DNA from: Lachnospiraceae bacterium
Lineage (GTDB): Bacteria > Bacillota > Clostridia > Lachnospirales > Lachnospiraceae
Length of the DNA: 61,721 nt
Assembly: GCA_015057955.1 (NCBI GenBank)
Contig: SVDE01000001.1
Coordinates: 1-61,721, forward strand
Reading direction: 5' to 3'
The translations under genes were made by a program, and so were the position numbers. Positions 8,659 to 17,316 of the stretch are shown here, piece by piece (positions within the stretch are counted from its first letter, which is position 1; each line of letters begins with the position of its first letter). A model generated the notes under the pieces. That model worked only from the letters and a program-made list of their open reading frames with translations. It was not told where the DNA came from and made no database searches.

Positions 8659-10953
8659 ATGAGTAACGCATATGATCAGGTAATAAAGACTACCGCATGG
8701 TCGCCCGGCCCCGGCTGCCACGGCGGGTGCGGTGTAGAATTATACATAAAAGACGGCAAAGTTGTCAGGGTCGAAGGCGACCCGGATCATCCGTTCTCAA
8801 ACGGCCGTGTATGCTCGCGGCTGCTGGCATGTACACAGTACTTTTACCATCCCGAACGTATACTTCATCCGATGAAACGCGTAGGAGAGCGCGGTGAGGG
8901 CAAATGGGAACAGATCACATGGGATGAAGCCTTCGATACGGTTGAGACAACCTGGAACCGCTTTAAGGAAGAATCCGGGCCTGAGTCAGTTATCTTTATC
9001 CAGGGAACCGGCCGTGACATCGGCGGCCCCATTTCACTTCTTTGCTATTCATATGGAAGCCCTAACTGGACGCAGCTCGGACTTGCGGGACAGTCCTGCT
9101 ATACACCAAGACTATGTTCACAGATGAACAAGGTCGGTGAGTTCGTTGTAGCTGACTGCTCCCAGTTCTTTGAAAAACGTTACGATGATCCGCGGTTTGA
9201 ATTCCCGAAATATATCGTGATCTGGGGTCAGAACCCTGCATCAGGATGTCCTGACGCATTCTTCGGTCATTGGGTGGTCGACTGTATGCGAAAAGGCGGA
9301 ACAAAACTGATCGTCATTGATCCCCGGGCCAACTTCTTTACGTCACGTGCAGACTACTGGCTGCAGATACGTCCGGGAACAGACGGAGCCCTTGCCCTGT
9401 GCATGACAAAGCTGATCATTGAAAATGACTGGTATGATCATGATTTCGTAGAGAAATGGTGCTACGGATTTGATGAGCTCTATGAAGCCTGCAAGGATTA
9501 TACGCTTGAGCGTACTTCAGAGATCACGGACATACCTGCCGATATCATCTATGAAGCTACAAAAGCATACGCGACAAATCATCCATGCTCCATACATTGG
9601 GGACTGCCGCTCGATCAGGTCCCGGAGGCGACATCTGTTGATGACGCTGTCATAAATCTGTGGTGCATCACAGGCAATCTGGACGTTCCGGGCGGCAATG
9701 TCATTGCAAGAAACGCATGGAATGTAACACAGTATCCTTACAGCACCGCGCAGCTTCAGGAACTCTACGGGGATGATATCCTTGAAAGGATTAATTCCAA
9801 ACGTATCGGTGCTGCAAGGTATAAATATCTCGCGCACATGAGATCGTGGGGTCAGCCGGACATGGCTGTCCAGCAGATGCTCGACGGCAATCCGTATAAG
9901 ATACGTTCAGCATGGATACAGACTTCGAACCTGTTCGGCGGGCAGGCTGCCAACATGCGCAAGCATTACAAAGCTCTGATGAACATGGAGTTCAATGTCG
10001 TTGTTGATACCTTCCTCAACCCGACAAGCCAGGCAATAGGTGATCTGTTCCTGCCGGCGGCTTCATTTGCCGAGAAGGAAAGCTTCCGCGCATGGTATCA
10101 GCCGCTTCAGCTGATCCGTCCTGCCGTGACTGTAGGCGAGTGTAAGTCTGACTGGGAGATAAACCTTGAGCTTGCAAGACGCTTTAATCCGAGTCTGAAC
10201 GATGTATATCCGACATTTAAAGATTATGTAAATGAGAGGATAAAGGGGTCAGGGTACACCTGGGATACCCTGTCAAAGGCAGGAGGATGGAAGTTCCCGG
10301 ATCCGGAGACCTCACCTTCGTCCGTACCGTACAGACGCTACGAAAAAGGATACCTGCGTCCGGACGGCAAACCGGGATTCCGTACACCGACAGGCAAAGT
10401 GGAACTTTACTCTACGCTTAATGAAGAATATGAAGTCCATCCGGTATCATTCTATGTGGAACCGCCTGAGAGCAGGGTAAGGACGCCTGAACTGTATGAG
10501 AAATACCCGCTCGTAATGGTGAGCGGCAGAAGAAGCCCGGTCTACTTCCACTCGGAGCACAGGAATATCCCGTGGTGCCGTGTCTGCGATCCGGATCCCG
10601 TAGTTGAAGTCCATCCTGAAGTGATGAAGCAGTATGGCATAAGCGACGGAGAATGGGTTTGGGTTGAAAATGACCGCGGCAGGATCCGCAGAAAAGTTAA
10701 GATGAACCCCGGCATAGGAAAACACATGGTCAGCGTTCCGCACGGATGGTGGCTTCCTGAAAAGAAGGGCACAGGCCCTGAATTCTATGATGCGTGGGAC
10801 ATCAACTGCAATATCCTTATTCCGACTGACACACAGTCCGAGTCCGGATATGGCGGCGGAGCATATAAGACGACGCTGGTAAGGCTGGCCAGGATAACTC
10901 CTGCTGATAACATGCATCCCAATGATGAAGACGAATGGAAGGATAAGAGATGA
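8659..10953 (+). CDS. molybdopterin oxidoreductase, DMSO-reductase family, catalytic subunit
   Basis: A 764-aa Mo/W-bis-MGD enzyme, cytoplasmic (no Tat signal). The N-terminal Fe-S region has C20, C24 and C52 with the usual x3 and x27 spacings, but the first Cys of CxxCxxxC is Gly17. The next domain shows GKWEQITWDEAFD, and GQSCYTP offers C147 as a candidate metal ligand. Later come WGQNPA, LQIRPGTDGALA and the C-terminal MGD-binding domain (YPLVMVSGRR; SVPHGWW). Length and style suggest the acetylene-hydratase / pyrogallol-transhydroxylase / catechol-dehydroxylase side of the superfamily; this is a judgement from memory. It overlaps its Fe-S subunit by 4 nt. The reaction is unknown; hydroxyl transfer or dehydroxylation of a phenolic ring is an attractive inference. 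Confidence 0.85.
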   Translation: MSNAYDQVIKTTAWSPGPGCHGGCGVELYIKDGKVVRVEGDPDHPFSNGRVCSRLLACTQYFYHPERILHPMKRVGERGEGKWEQITWDEAFDTVETTWNRFKEESGPESVIFIQGTGRDIGGPISLLCYSYGSPNWTQLGLAGQSCYTPRLCSQMNKVGEFVVADCSQFFEKRYDDPRFEFPKYIVIWGQNPASGCPDAFFGHWVVDCMRKGGTKLIVIDPRANFFTSRADYWLQIRPGTDGALALCMTKLIIENDWYDHDFVEKWCYGFDELYEACKDYTLERTSEITDIPADIIYEATKAYATNHPCSIHWGLPLDQVPEATSVDDAVINLWCITGNLDVPGGNVIARNAWNVTQYPYSTAQLQELYGDDILERINSKRIGAARYKYLAHMRSWGQPDMAVQQMLDGNPYKIRSAWIQTSNLFGGQAANMRKHYKALMNMEFNVVVDTFLNPTSQAIGDLFLPAASFAEKESFRAWYQPLQLIRPAVTVGECKSDWEINLELARRFNPSLNDVYPTFKDYVNERIKGSGYTWDTLSKAGGWKFPDPETSPSSVPYRRYEKGYLRPDGKPGFRTPTGKVELYSTLNEEYEVHPVSFYVEPPESRVRTPELYEKYPLVMVSGRRSPVYFHSEHRNIPWCRVCDPDPVVEVHPEVMKQYGISDGEWVWVENDRGRIRRKVKMNPGIGKHMVSVPHGWWLPEKKGTGPEFYDAWDINCNILIPTDTQSESGYGGGAYKTTLVRLARITPADNMHPNDEDEWKDKR

Positions 10954-11291
10954 AAGGATTATTATTTGATACCGAATACTGTACCGGATGCTTTTCCTGC
11001 ACAGTCGCATGCAAACAGGAACATGATTTTGATGCCGATACCTGGGGCATCAAGGTCATAGAGCAGATATACACTTATCCTAACGGTCATGTACAGGTGG
11101 ATTATGTGCCATGGCCGACTAATCTTTGCACTCTCTGTGCCCAAAGGATCAGCAGCGGTTTTGACACCAGGCCTGCCTGTGTCAAGGCATGTCAGTCTGC
11201 GATCATCTATTACGGTGAGGAGGAAGAACTCATCGAAAAGGCGAAGGAACTTAAGCGTCCGATGCTATATTTTAACAATAAAAAACAATAG
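10950..11291 (+). CDS. short 4Fe-4S electron-transfer subunit of the molybdoenzyme
   Basis: A 113-aa iron-sulfur protein. The first cysteine set is CTGCFSCTVAC (four Cys, ferredoxin-like) and the second is LCTLC...PACVKAC, enough for two [4Fe-4S] clusters. The segment WPTNLCTLC is typical of beta subunits of DMSO-reductase-family enzymes, but those usually carry four clusters in about 180-280 aa, so this is a minimal version. ATGA overlap with the catalytic gene indicates equimolar synthesis. The C-terminus is charged, without a membrane anchor, so electrons probably go to or from a soluble partner. It probably also serves the second molybdoenzyme downstream, which has no Fe-S gene of its own. 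Confidence 0.85.
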   Translation: MKGLLFDTEYCTGCFSCTVACKQEHDFDADTWGIKVIEQIYTYPNGHVQVDYVPWPTNLCTLCAQRISSGFDTRPACVKACQSAIIYYGEEEELIEKAKELKRPMLYFNNKKQ

Positions 11292-11312
11292 TCCGTTACC
11301 GGGCGGTATAGG

Positions 11313-11348
11313 AAAAGCAGGCATTATCACATGCCTGCTTTTTCTTTG
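11313..11348 (+). terminator. rho-independent terminator or attenuator between the two molybdoenzyme genes
   Basis: The 12-bp stem AAAAGCAGGCAT with its complement surrounds a 6-nt loop and is followed by a T-rich run (TTTTTCTTT). The apparent ATG at 11331 lies inside the right arm, which argues against its use as a start. No new promoter is obvious downstream, so partial read-through is likely. Confidence 0.7.
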
Positions 11349-11399
11349 CTTGACTGCGGCAATATGCTGGTGCAGTATAGGAGCAAAAGGAGGCTTAAG

Positions 11400-13562
11400 T
11401 TGACAGCAGTATATAAATGCGCCTGCCGCGGATGCCACGGAGGATGTCTGTTTGATCTGACCGTGGAGGATGGAAAACTGATAAAAGCCGTGCCCTCAAA
11501 GGAAGGCCCTCTTAACAGAGGACGTGCCTGTGTTAAAGGACTGTCAATTATTGAACAGATCTATCACCCGGACCGGCTGAGGTATCCAATGAAGCGTGCC
11601 GGCAAAAGAGGAGAAGGAAAGTGGGAGCGGATCAGCTGGGACGAAGCCATTTCGCTGATCGCGGAGAAGATGAATTCCCTGATAGATACATATGGCCCGG
11701 AGTGCATATCCTCGCTTACCGGAACGGGACGGCATCATCTTCCTTACTTCACAAGGCTTTCAAATGCGATAGGGACTCCTAATGCCAGCAGCGCAGGCGG
11801 TCTCATTTGCCTTGGGCCGCGCACAAAAGCCGCATTTGCAAATTCCGGTCTGTTTGGGGGAGTTGATTATTACGGATCTGTCCGTCCGGGCGGGATAATG
11901 GTATGGGGAGCCAACCCTGCTGTGAGCGGTGCGGATGGAGAGCTGCAGTGGTTCATAAAAGACGCCGTTAAGGAGGGGATCCCGATCCTTGTTGTGGATC
12001 CCATGCCTACAGAACTGGCGCTGAAGGCAAAGATCTGGCTTCAGATCCGGCCGGGCACAGACGGCGCGCTGGCTCTTTGCATCATTAACCTTCTGATCCG
12101 TGAAGACCTGGTGGATCATGATTTTATAGATAACTATACAGTTGGATTTGAAGAACTCAAAGTACGCTGCGCGGACTATTCGGTTGATAAGGTTTCCGCG
12201 ATAACCGGCATACCGGCAGATCAGATCATCGAAGCTGCCCGTTGGATAGGCAGCACAAAACCGCTTGGACTGGAACAGGGATGTGCGTTTGAGCAGAGCA
12301 CCAACTCAATGGACACAAGCCGCGCCATACACATGATCCCTGCGATAACAGGCAATTATGACGTTCCGGGCGGTTTCGTGGAGAGCATGGAGATAGCCCC
12401 GGCCGGTCTGCCCTTGCCGAATGAGCTGCCGCAGGATAAAAAAGACATTGCCCTCACAGAAGGACATGCCTATCTGATACAGGACAGCATTGCGCATCCG
12501 TGGAATGTGCTGGAAGCTGCACGCACGGGAAAACCCTATAAGATAAGAGGCATGTTCATAAACGCAAACAACACCCTGATATCGCTGGCAGACGCAAAGC
12601 ATTCCAGGGAATGCCTCATGGAACTGGACTTTCTTGTATGCATGGATCATTTCATGACTCCGACTGCGGAACTGGCGGACATTGTTCTTCCGGCTGCAAT
12701 GTGGCCGGAGGTTGATTGCGTTTTTGCAATGCCGGAATTCGGCGATCAGGTGCTCCTTTCTCAGCAGAAGGTGATACAGACAGGAGAATGCAGGACGGAC
12801 GAGGAGTTCTTCATTGAGCTGTGCAGGAAAGCGGGATGGAACTTTGGATACCATGACCAGCGTGAGATGATGGAAGAGCAGATAAAGATCATGAAGGAGC
12901 GCAGGCCTGAACTGGCCGGATATACACTGGATGATCTGAGAGAACGGGGATTTATCGCGCCTGAGCGCACATATTATAATTACAAAAAGAATGGTTTCAG
13001 GACACCTTCGGGCAAATACGAATTCGCATCATGTGTCATGAAGAGATACGGACTGGATCCTCTCCCTTCATGGCATGAGCCTCAGGGCACATTTGTAAAC
13101 TCACCTGAAACCGGTGAAGAGTATCCATTGATACTTATAACCGGAGGAAGGCAGCAGTCATATTTCCTTACAGCTTACAGGCAGATCAGACCCTTGCGCG
13201 ACCGGGAGCCGTATCCGCTTGTTTTCATGAACCCGGAGACTGCAGACAAATATGGCATAAAGGAAGGCAGCTGGGTATGGATAGAGAACGAAAAGGGAAG
13301 GATAACCCAGAAAGCTGCGTTTAAGTCCGGGATGAAGAAAGATGTGGTCAGCTGCCAGTTCGGATGGTGGTATCCGGAAGCCGGCGCACCCGGATACGGT
13401 TGGGATGAATCAAATGTCAACATACTGACATTTCTTGACGGGGAGCATGACGGATACATGGGTTCCTACAGGATGCGTGCACTTCAGTGCAGGATCTATC
13501 CGAATCCGGACTGCATTATAGAGAAACGTTATGAAAAATGGAAGGCGGATAATAAGGAATAA
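11400..13562 (+). CDS. second molybdopterin oxidoreductase, DMSO-reductase family
   Basis: A 720-aa bis-MGD enzyme homologous to the one upstream. It has a complete [4Fe-4S] motif, C9-x2-C12-x3-C16-x27-C44. GKWERISWDEAIS, GGLICLGPR (candidate metal-ligand Cys), WGANPA, LQIRPGTDGALA and the C-terminal SCQFGWWYPE follow in the expected order. The start is TTG at 11400: AGGAGG at 11388-11393 is 6 nt upstream, whereas the ATG at 11331 sits in a terminator arm and has no RBS. There is no Tat signal. It follows the first molybdoenzyme and its Fe-S subunit, so the pair could be two alternative catalytic subunits or two consecutive steps. Substrate unknown. Confidence 0.85.
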   Translation: MTAVYKCACRGCHGGCLFDLTVEDGKLIKAVPSKEGPLNRGRACVKGLSIIEQIYHPDRLRYPMKRAGKRGEGKWERISWDEAISLIAEKMNSLIDTYGPECISSLTGTGRHHLPYFTRLSNAIGTPNASSAGGLICLGPRTKAAFANSGLFGGVDYYGSVRPGGIMVWGANPAVSGADGELQWFIKDAVKEGIPILVVDPMPTELALKAKIWLQIRPGTDGALALCIINLLIREDLVDHDFIDNYTVGFEELKVRCADYSVDKVSAITGIPADQIIEAARWIGSTKPLGLEQGCAFEQSTNSMDTSRAIHMIPAITGNYDVPGGFVESMEIAPAGLPLPNELPQDKKDIALTEGHAYLIQDSIAHPWNVLEAARTGKPYKIRGMFINANNTLISLADAKHSRECLMELDFLVCMDHFMTPTAELADIVLPAAMWPEVDCVFAMPEFGDQVLLSQQKVIQTGECRTDEEFFIELCRKAGWNFGYHDQREMMEEQIKIMKERRPELAGYTLDDLRERGFIAPERTYYNYKKNGFRTPSGKYEFASCVMKRYGLDPLPSWHEPQGTFVNSPETGEEYPLILITGGRQQSYFLTAYRQIRPLRDREPYPLVFMNPETADKYGIKEGSWVWIENEKGRITQKAAFKSGMKKDVVSCQFGWWYPEAGAPGYGWDESNVNILTFLDGEHDGYMGSYRMRALQCRIYPNPDCIIEKRYEKWKADNKE

Positions 13563-13620
13563 AAATTGCAGGGAAAACATAACCGAATAAACAGCACCAC
13601 TAAAGAGGAGATGAACAAAC

Positions 13621-14619
13621 ATGGCATTACGGATTTGTGAAACAGACCGCGAAAAAGCTCTTAAGATGTTCCGTGAACTCTTTATGAGCAGGACTGCCCA
13701 GGCTACTATCTGGAATAACGGCGGCCGCATCGTGCGTGATCTGGGAGAAGAGGCTATTCCTATAGGTTCTCTCTTTGGACTGGAGGATACGGACATCATA
13801 AGCTGCTATTTCAGGGGAGATGCGGCAAACCTCAGGATACGCGGCGCTTATTCTCCGGAGGATATCATGGCAGGCTGGTTCTACCGCAAAGGTATCAGCA
13901 ACCCGATCACTTACGGATATCCCAACTCATGGACCGATGTGGAGCACGGAGTCATCGGTACGACCAGCTCTCTTATCGGAGCCGATGCGGTGATCTGCGC
14001 AGGCGCGGCGCTTGCCCAGAAAATGCAGAAGACAGGACGAGTCGTCCTGTTCCTAGCCGGCGACGGAGCCACCAGCAAGGGCGACTTCTACGAGACGATG
14101 AATCTCGCAAAATTAAAGAAACTACCACTCATAATCCTGATCAGGAACAATAACTACGCAATGTCGACCACAATGGACAGGAACATTGCGATTGACTCAT
14201 TTGCAGATCTTCCAAAGACATTCAACATACCGGTAAAAGTAATAGACGGAAACGACATGCTCGAAGTAGCGCAGGCCGTTTCAGAAGCAGCGGAATATGC
14301 ACGCAGCGGGAATGGCCCGGCAGCCATTGTCGCCAAGACATTTCGCATGGGTCCGCATACCATAGATGACGAGGATGAGTACCGCAAGGATGTCGACCGC
14401 AGTTACTGGATAAAGCATGATCCGGTGCTGATAATGGAAAACCATCTTAAAGACAGATGGAATGTCAGCAGCGAAGAGATACTAAAGATCAAAGAAGAGT
14501 GCGAAAAAGAAGCACAGGCAGCATATGAATGGGCGGCAGGCCGTCCTCCTATCGGGATCGAAGAAGTTATCAGGGAACAGCAGAAGGCTGTGGACATGAT
14601 GTGGAGGGAAGAGAAATGA
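13621..14619 (+). CDS. TPP-dependent dehydrogenase E1 alpha subunit, divergent
   Basis: A 332-aa alpha subunit of the pyruvate/acetoin/branched-chain dehydrogenase E1 family. The TPP/Mg motif is GDGATSKGDFYETMNLAKLKKLPLI followed by RNNNYAMS. The N-terminal half carries the ISCYFRGDAANLRIRG segment in place of the usual SxYRxHG. It is clearly more distant from typical AcoA/PdhA proteins than the second E1 alpha at 55489. The beta subunit overlaps its stop by 4 nt. No E2 or E3 follows, so it either borrows the E2/E3 encoded at 57-60 kb or acts as a stand-alone ligase or decarboxylase. AGAGGAG precedes the start. Substrate not assignable; a sugar-derived 2-oxo acid or a diketone is possible. 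Confidence 0.82.
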   Translation: MALRICETDREKALKMFRELFMSRTAQATIWNNGGRIVRDLGEEAIPIGSLFGLEDTDIISCYFRGDAANLRIRGAYSPEDIMAGWFYRKGISNPITYGYPNSWTDVEHGVIGTTSSLIGADAVICAGAALAQKMQKTGRVVLFLAGDGATSKGDFYETMNLAKLKKLPLIILIRNNNYAMSTTMDRNIAIDSFADLPKTFNIPVKVIDGNDMLEVAQAVSEAAEYARSGNGPAAIVAKTFRMGPHTIDDEDEYRKDVDRSYWIKHDPVLIMENHLKDRWNVSSEEILKIKEECEKEAQAAYEWAAGRPPIGIEEVIREQQKAVDMMWREEK

Positions 14620-15572
14620 AGCTGACATATGCTGAGGCCATCAACCGGGCCATCAGAGAAGAAATGCGAAAAGACCCCACAGTGTTCTGCATTGGCGAGG
14701 ATATTGGCATTTACCGCAACCGTTCCGGCCAGAACAGGGTATGCAAGGGACTGTTGGATGAGTTCTCTGAAGAAAGGATCATCGAGACCCCGATCGCGGA
14801 GTCTTCAATACTGGGTTCAGCTGTCGGAGCAGCCATGTTCGGAATGCGTCCTATCGCGGAAGTCATGATAGGTGATTTCATCATCACTGCCGGCGAACAC
14901 CTTATTTACGGCGGATGCAGGGGAGCTGCCCACAATGGCGGCCTGAAGTTCCCGCTTATAGTCATGGCGCCATATGGAGGAGACAGAGAAGGTGAGCCTG
15001 CCCAGCAGGAGTGCGTTGAGCCGGTATATGCCAGTACTCCCGGACTGAAGATCGTCATGCCTTCCAATGCGGAAGATGCATACGGCCTGATGAAGTCATC
15101 CATACGCGATGATTATCCCGTACTGTTCCTGATGCATAACGTAATGCTCCATGGTGAGCAGATACCTTACGAGATCCCGGACGGGGAATACTATACCCCG
15201 CTCGGAAAAGCAAGCGTGAAGAAAGAGGGAAGCGGTGTAACAGTCGTTGCTTGGGGAAACATGGCAAACCGCGCACTCGATGCGGCAAATGAGCTGGAGA
15301 AGGAAAACATCAGTGCCGAAGTGATAGATCTGCGCACGATCCTTCCGCTCGACATTGAAGCGGTCATGGCTTCTGCAAATAAGACCGGAAAGGTCCTTAT
15401 AGTTCATGAATCCAGAAAGATAGCCGGTTTCGGAGCTGAAGTGATGGCACAGGTCGCAGAGGCAGCAGGAGATAAAAAAATCATTATAGAGCGTTTGGCA
15501 GGACCGGACATCCACGCAAATGTTCCGCCGAGGACAGAGGCGATTATGGACAGGATCCGCAAGATGGCATGA
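14616..15572 (+). CDS. TPP-dependent dehydrogenase E1 beta subunit, divergent
   Basis: A 318-aa E1 beta subunit with the transketolase-like pyrimidine-binding domain (IGEDIGIY, TPIAESSILGSAVGAAMFGMRPIAEVM) and a C-terminal domain (DLRTILPLDIEAVMAS, VLIVHESRKIAGFGAEV). These match AcoB/PdhB landmarks. The ATG at 14616 overlaps the alpha stop (ATGA); the longer reading upstream lies inside the alpha gene and is rejected. Together with the alpha subunit it should form an alpha2beta2 enzyme. The operon neighbours are a TIM-barrel isomerase and a class II aldolase, so the substrate is probably a carbohydrate- or polyol-derived carbonyl compound. Confidence 0.83.
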   Translation: MKLTYAEAINRAIREEMRKDPTVFCIGEDIGIYRNRSGQNRVCKGLLDEFSEERIIETPIAESSILGSAVGAAMFGMRPIAEVMIGDFIITAGEHLIYGGCRGAAHNGGLKFPLIVMAPYGGDREGEPAQQECVEPVYASTPGLKIVMPSNAEDAYGLMKSSIRDDYPVLFLMHNVMLHGEQIPYEIPDGEYYTPLGKASVKKEGSGVTVVAWGNMANRALDAANELEKENISAEVIDLRTILPLDIEAVMASANKTGKVLIVHESRKIAGFGAEVMAQVAEAAGDKKIIIERLAGPDIHANVPPRTEAIMDRIRKMA

Positions 15573-15585
15573 CGGGAGGTATGAT

Positions 15586-16380
15586 ATGAAATTTACGTTA
15601 TCTGTCAATGTCGCACTGCCGGGGCTTCCTATCGAAGAACGTATACGGATCGCAGCTGAAGCCGGATATGACGGAGTTGACATTTACGGGATCCTTGACG
15701 GATATGATCTCGGAAAGGCTTATGAGGCATCACAGAAATATGAGATCCCTCTGATCGCCTGTTCGGCAGACCGGGCATTTGAAACCACGCTTAATAAAAG
15801 GTGGAATGTGATCGAACCCGCCATAAAAAAGACGATCAGCTGCGCAAAGCAGCTCGGAATGAAACGGATCGCCATGCTCGGAGGCTTTAAAACAAGTGAT
15901 CTCGATGATCCCAAACTGCTGCTTCTTGAAAACACCAAAAGACTCGCAGAACTTGGAGAAAAAGAAGACATCATTTTCATGATCGAGCCGATCAATAACG
16001 TTATCGAGCATCAGACAGCATATCTTCATTCTTCGGCGGCAGGCGCCGAGATAGTGAATGCGGTCTATTCAGACCACATTAAACTCCTGTTTGATTTTGT
16101 CCATCTGGAGACAGCGGAGGGCAACGTGCTCAATAACGCGCTTGCATATAAAGACATTATTGATATGTTCCATGTTGTCGGTATCCCGAAGCATGACGAG
16201 CCGTTCAATTCACAGCTCGATTATCCGTATATCCTGAGCATTCTTGCGGAAAACGGATATGACGGATACGTCGGGGCAGAGTATGAACCGAGTTATGACC
16301 CGGAAACATCCGTAAGGGACGTTCTGAACTATCTAAAAATGTATAAGACCAGAAAAGACTGTTACAGATCCGTGCAATGA
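15586..16380 (+). CDS. sugar phosphate isomerase/epimerase-like TIM barrel (hydroxypyruvate-isomerase type)
   Basis: A 264-aa AP-endonuclease-2 fold (TIM barrel) protein. The opening strand KFTLSVNVA and helix IRIAAEAGYDGVDIYG, then FMIEPINNVIEHQ (Glu metal ligand), LLFDFVHLETAEG (Asp/His) and YVGAEYEPS near the C-terminus, match the IolE/Hyi family. These proteins bind a divalent metal and isomerise or dehydrate small sugars, keto-inositols or hydroxypyruvate. The start at 15586 has GGGAGG 6 nt upstream; the longer reading overlaps the E1 beta gene. Substrate not determined; the next gene is a class II aldolase, consistent with isomerisation before aldol cleavage. Confidence 0.8.
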   Translation: MKFTLSVNVALPGLPIEERIRIAAEAGYDGVDIYGILDGYDLGKAYEASQKYEIPLIACSADRAFETTLNKRWNVIEPAIKKTISCAKQLGMKRIAMLGGFKTSDLDDPKLLLLENTKRLAELGEKEDIIFMIEPINNVIEHQTAYLHSSAAGAEIVNAVYSDHIKLLFDFVHLETAEGNVLNNALAYKDIIDMFHVVGIPKHDEPFNSQLDYPYILSILAENGYDGYVGAEYEPSYDPETSVRDVLNYLKMYKTRKDCYRSVQ

Positions 16381-16402
16381 GTTATCGCGGGAGGAATGGG
16401 AA

Positions 16403-17296
16403 ATGAGCCTTGTAACTTTAAAGGAGATCCTTAAAGGATCAGTTGAAAAGAAATATGCAGTCGGAGCATTTGACACTTTGAATCCGCTGATGACGGAGGC
16501 GATCCTCCGCGCCGCTGAGGAAGAGGGAAAGCCGGTCATACTCATGGTGATCGATCATTTCTTTGACCAGAGGAGCGACCACACGGTATATTACCGCAAC
16601 ATGATCAACATGATCGAGCACATGAAAACGCCGGTGTGTCTGATGCTGGACCACGGTGAAAGCTATGAAGACTGCATGAGGGCGATCCATCTGGGTTTCA
16701 CTGCCGTAATGATCGACGGATCAATGCTTCCATATGAAGATAATGTAAAACTGGTACAGGCGGTCGTAAGATCAGCTCATGCCTGCGGTGTCAGCGTCGA
16801 AGCTGAGATAGGTCATGTAGGCGGACATGAAACTGCCGCAGATCCTGAAGGCTCAGAAGTTGACGTATCCGGCTATACGGAACCTGAAATGGCAGAGCGC
16901 TTTGCAGCTGAAACGGGAGTAGACGCTCTTGCGATAGCATTTGGCACTGTTCACGGAAAGTATAAAGGAAAAGTCAACCTGGATTACGCACGTCTTGCTG
17001 ACATCAGATCCAGGGTGGACATCCCGCTCGTCATGCATGGAGGCTCCGGAATTCCTGAAGACGGCTTCCGAGGAGCAGTGGAACACGGCATAAACAAGAT
17101 CAATATCTGCACTCAGATGCTGGTCTCTGCCTCGGATGCGATGAACAGCATGATGACATCTTCCGGGGGCAAAGCAGGATTCATCGATCTTTATGAAGAA
17201 GCACACAAAGCGGTGAGGGAAGTTGTGAAGACTCATATGGGCATATTCGGGACACAGCCGCTTGGATACGACCGGCCGCCTGTCTATTACGGTTGA
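16403..17296 (+). CDS. class II ketose-bisphosphate aldolase
   Basis: A 297-aa zinc-dependent aldolase of the FbaA/GatY/KbaY family. MLDHGES holds the catalytic Asp and a zinc-ligand His. EAEIGHVGGHE gives the second zinc-site Glu/His region, AFGTVHGKYKG the third, and LVMHGGSGIPEDGFRGAVEHGINKINI the phosphate-binding loop and final His. The enzyme cleaves a ketose (bis)phosphate to dihydroxyacetone phosphate plus an aldehyde. RBS GGGAGGAATGGGAA precedes the ATG. Placed between an isomerase and a sugar-type dehydrogenase/kinase pair, it probably acts in a dedicated sugar or polyol route rather than glycolysis. The aldehyde product cannot be inferred. Confidence 0.9.
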   Translation: MSLVTLKEILKGSVEKKYAVGAFDTLNPLMTEAILRAAEEEGKPVILMVIDHFFDQRSDHTVYYRNMINMIEHMKTPVCLMLDHGESYEDCMRAIHLGFTAVMIDGSMLPYEDNVKLVQAVVRSAHACGVSVEAEIGHVGGHETAADPEGSEVDVSGYTEPEMAERFAAETGVDALAIAFGTVHGKYKGKVNLDYARLADIRSRVDIPLVMHGGSGIPEDGFRGAVEHGINKINICTQMLVSASDAMNSMMTSSGGKAGFIDLYEEAHKAVREVVKTHMGIFGTQPLGYDRPPVYYG

Positions 17297-17316
17297 AGAA
17301 TACAGGGAGGCATAGC

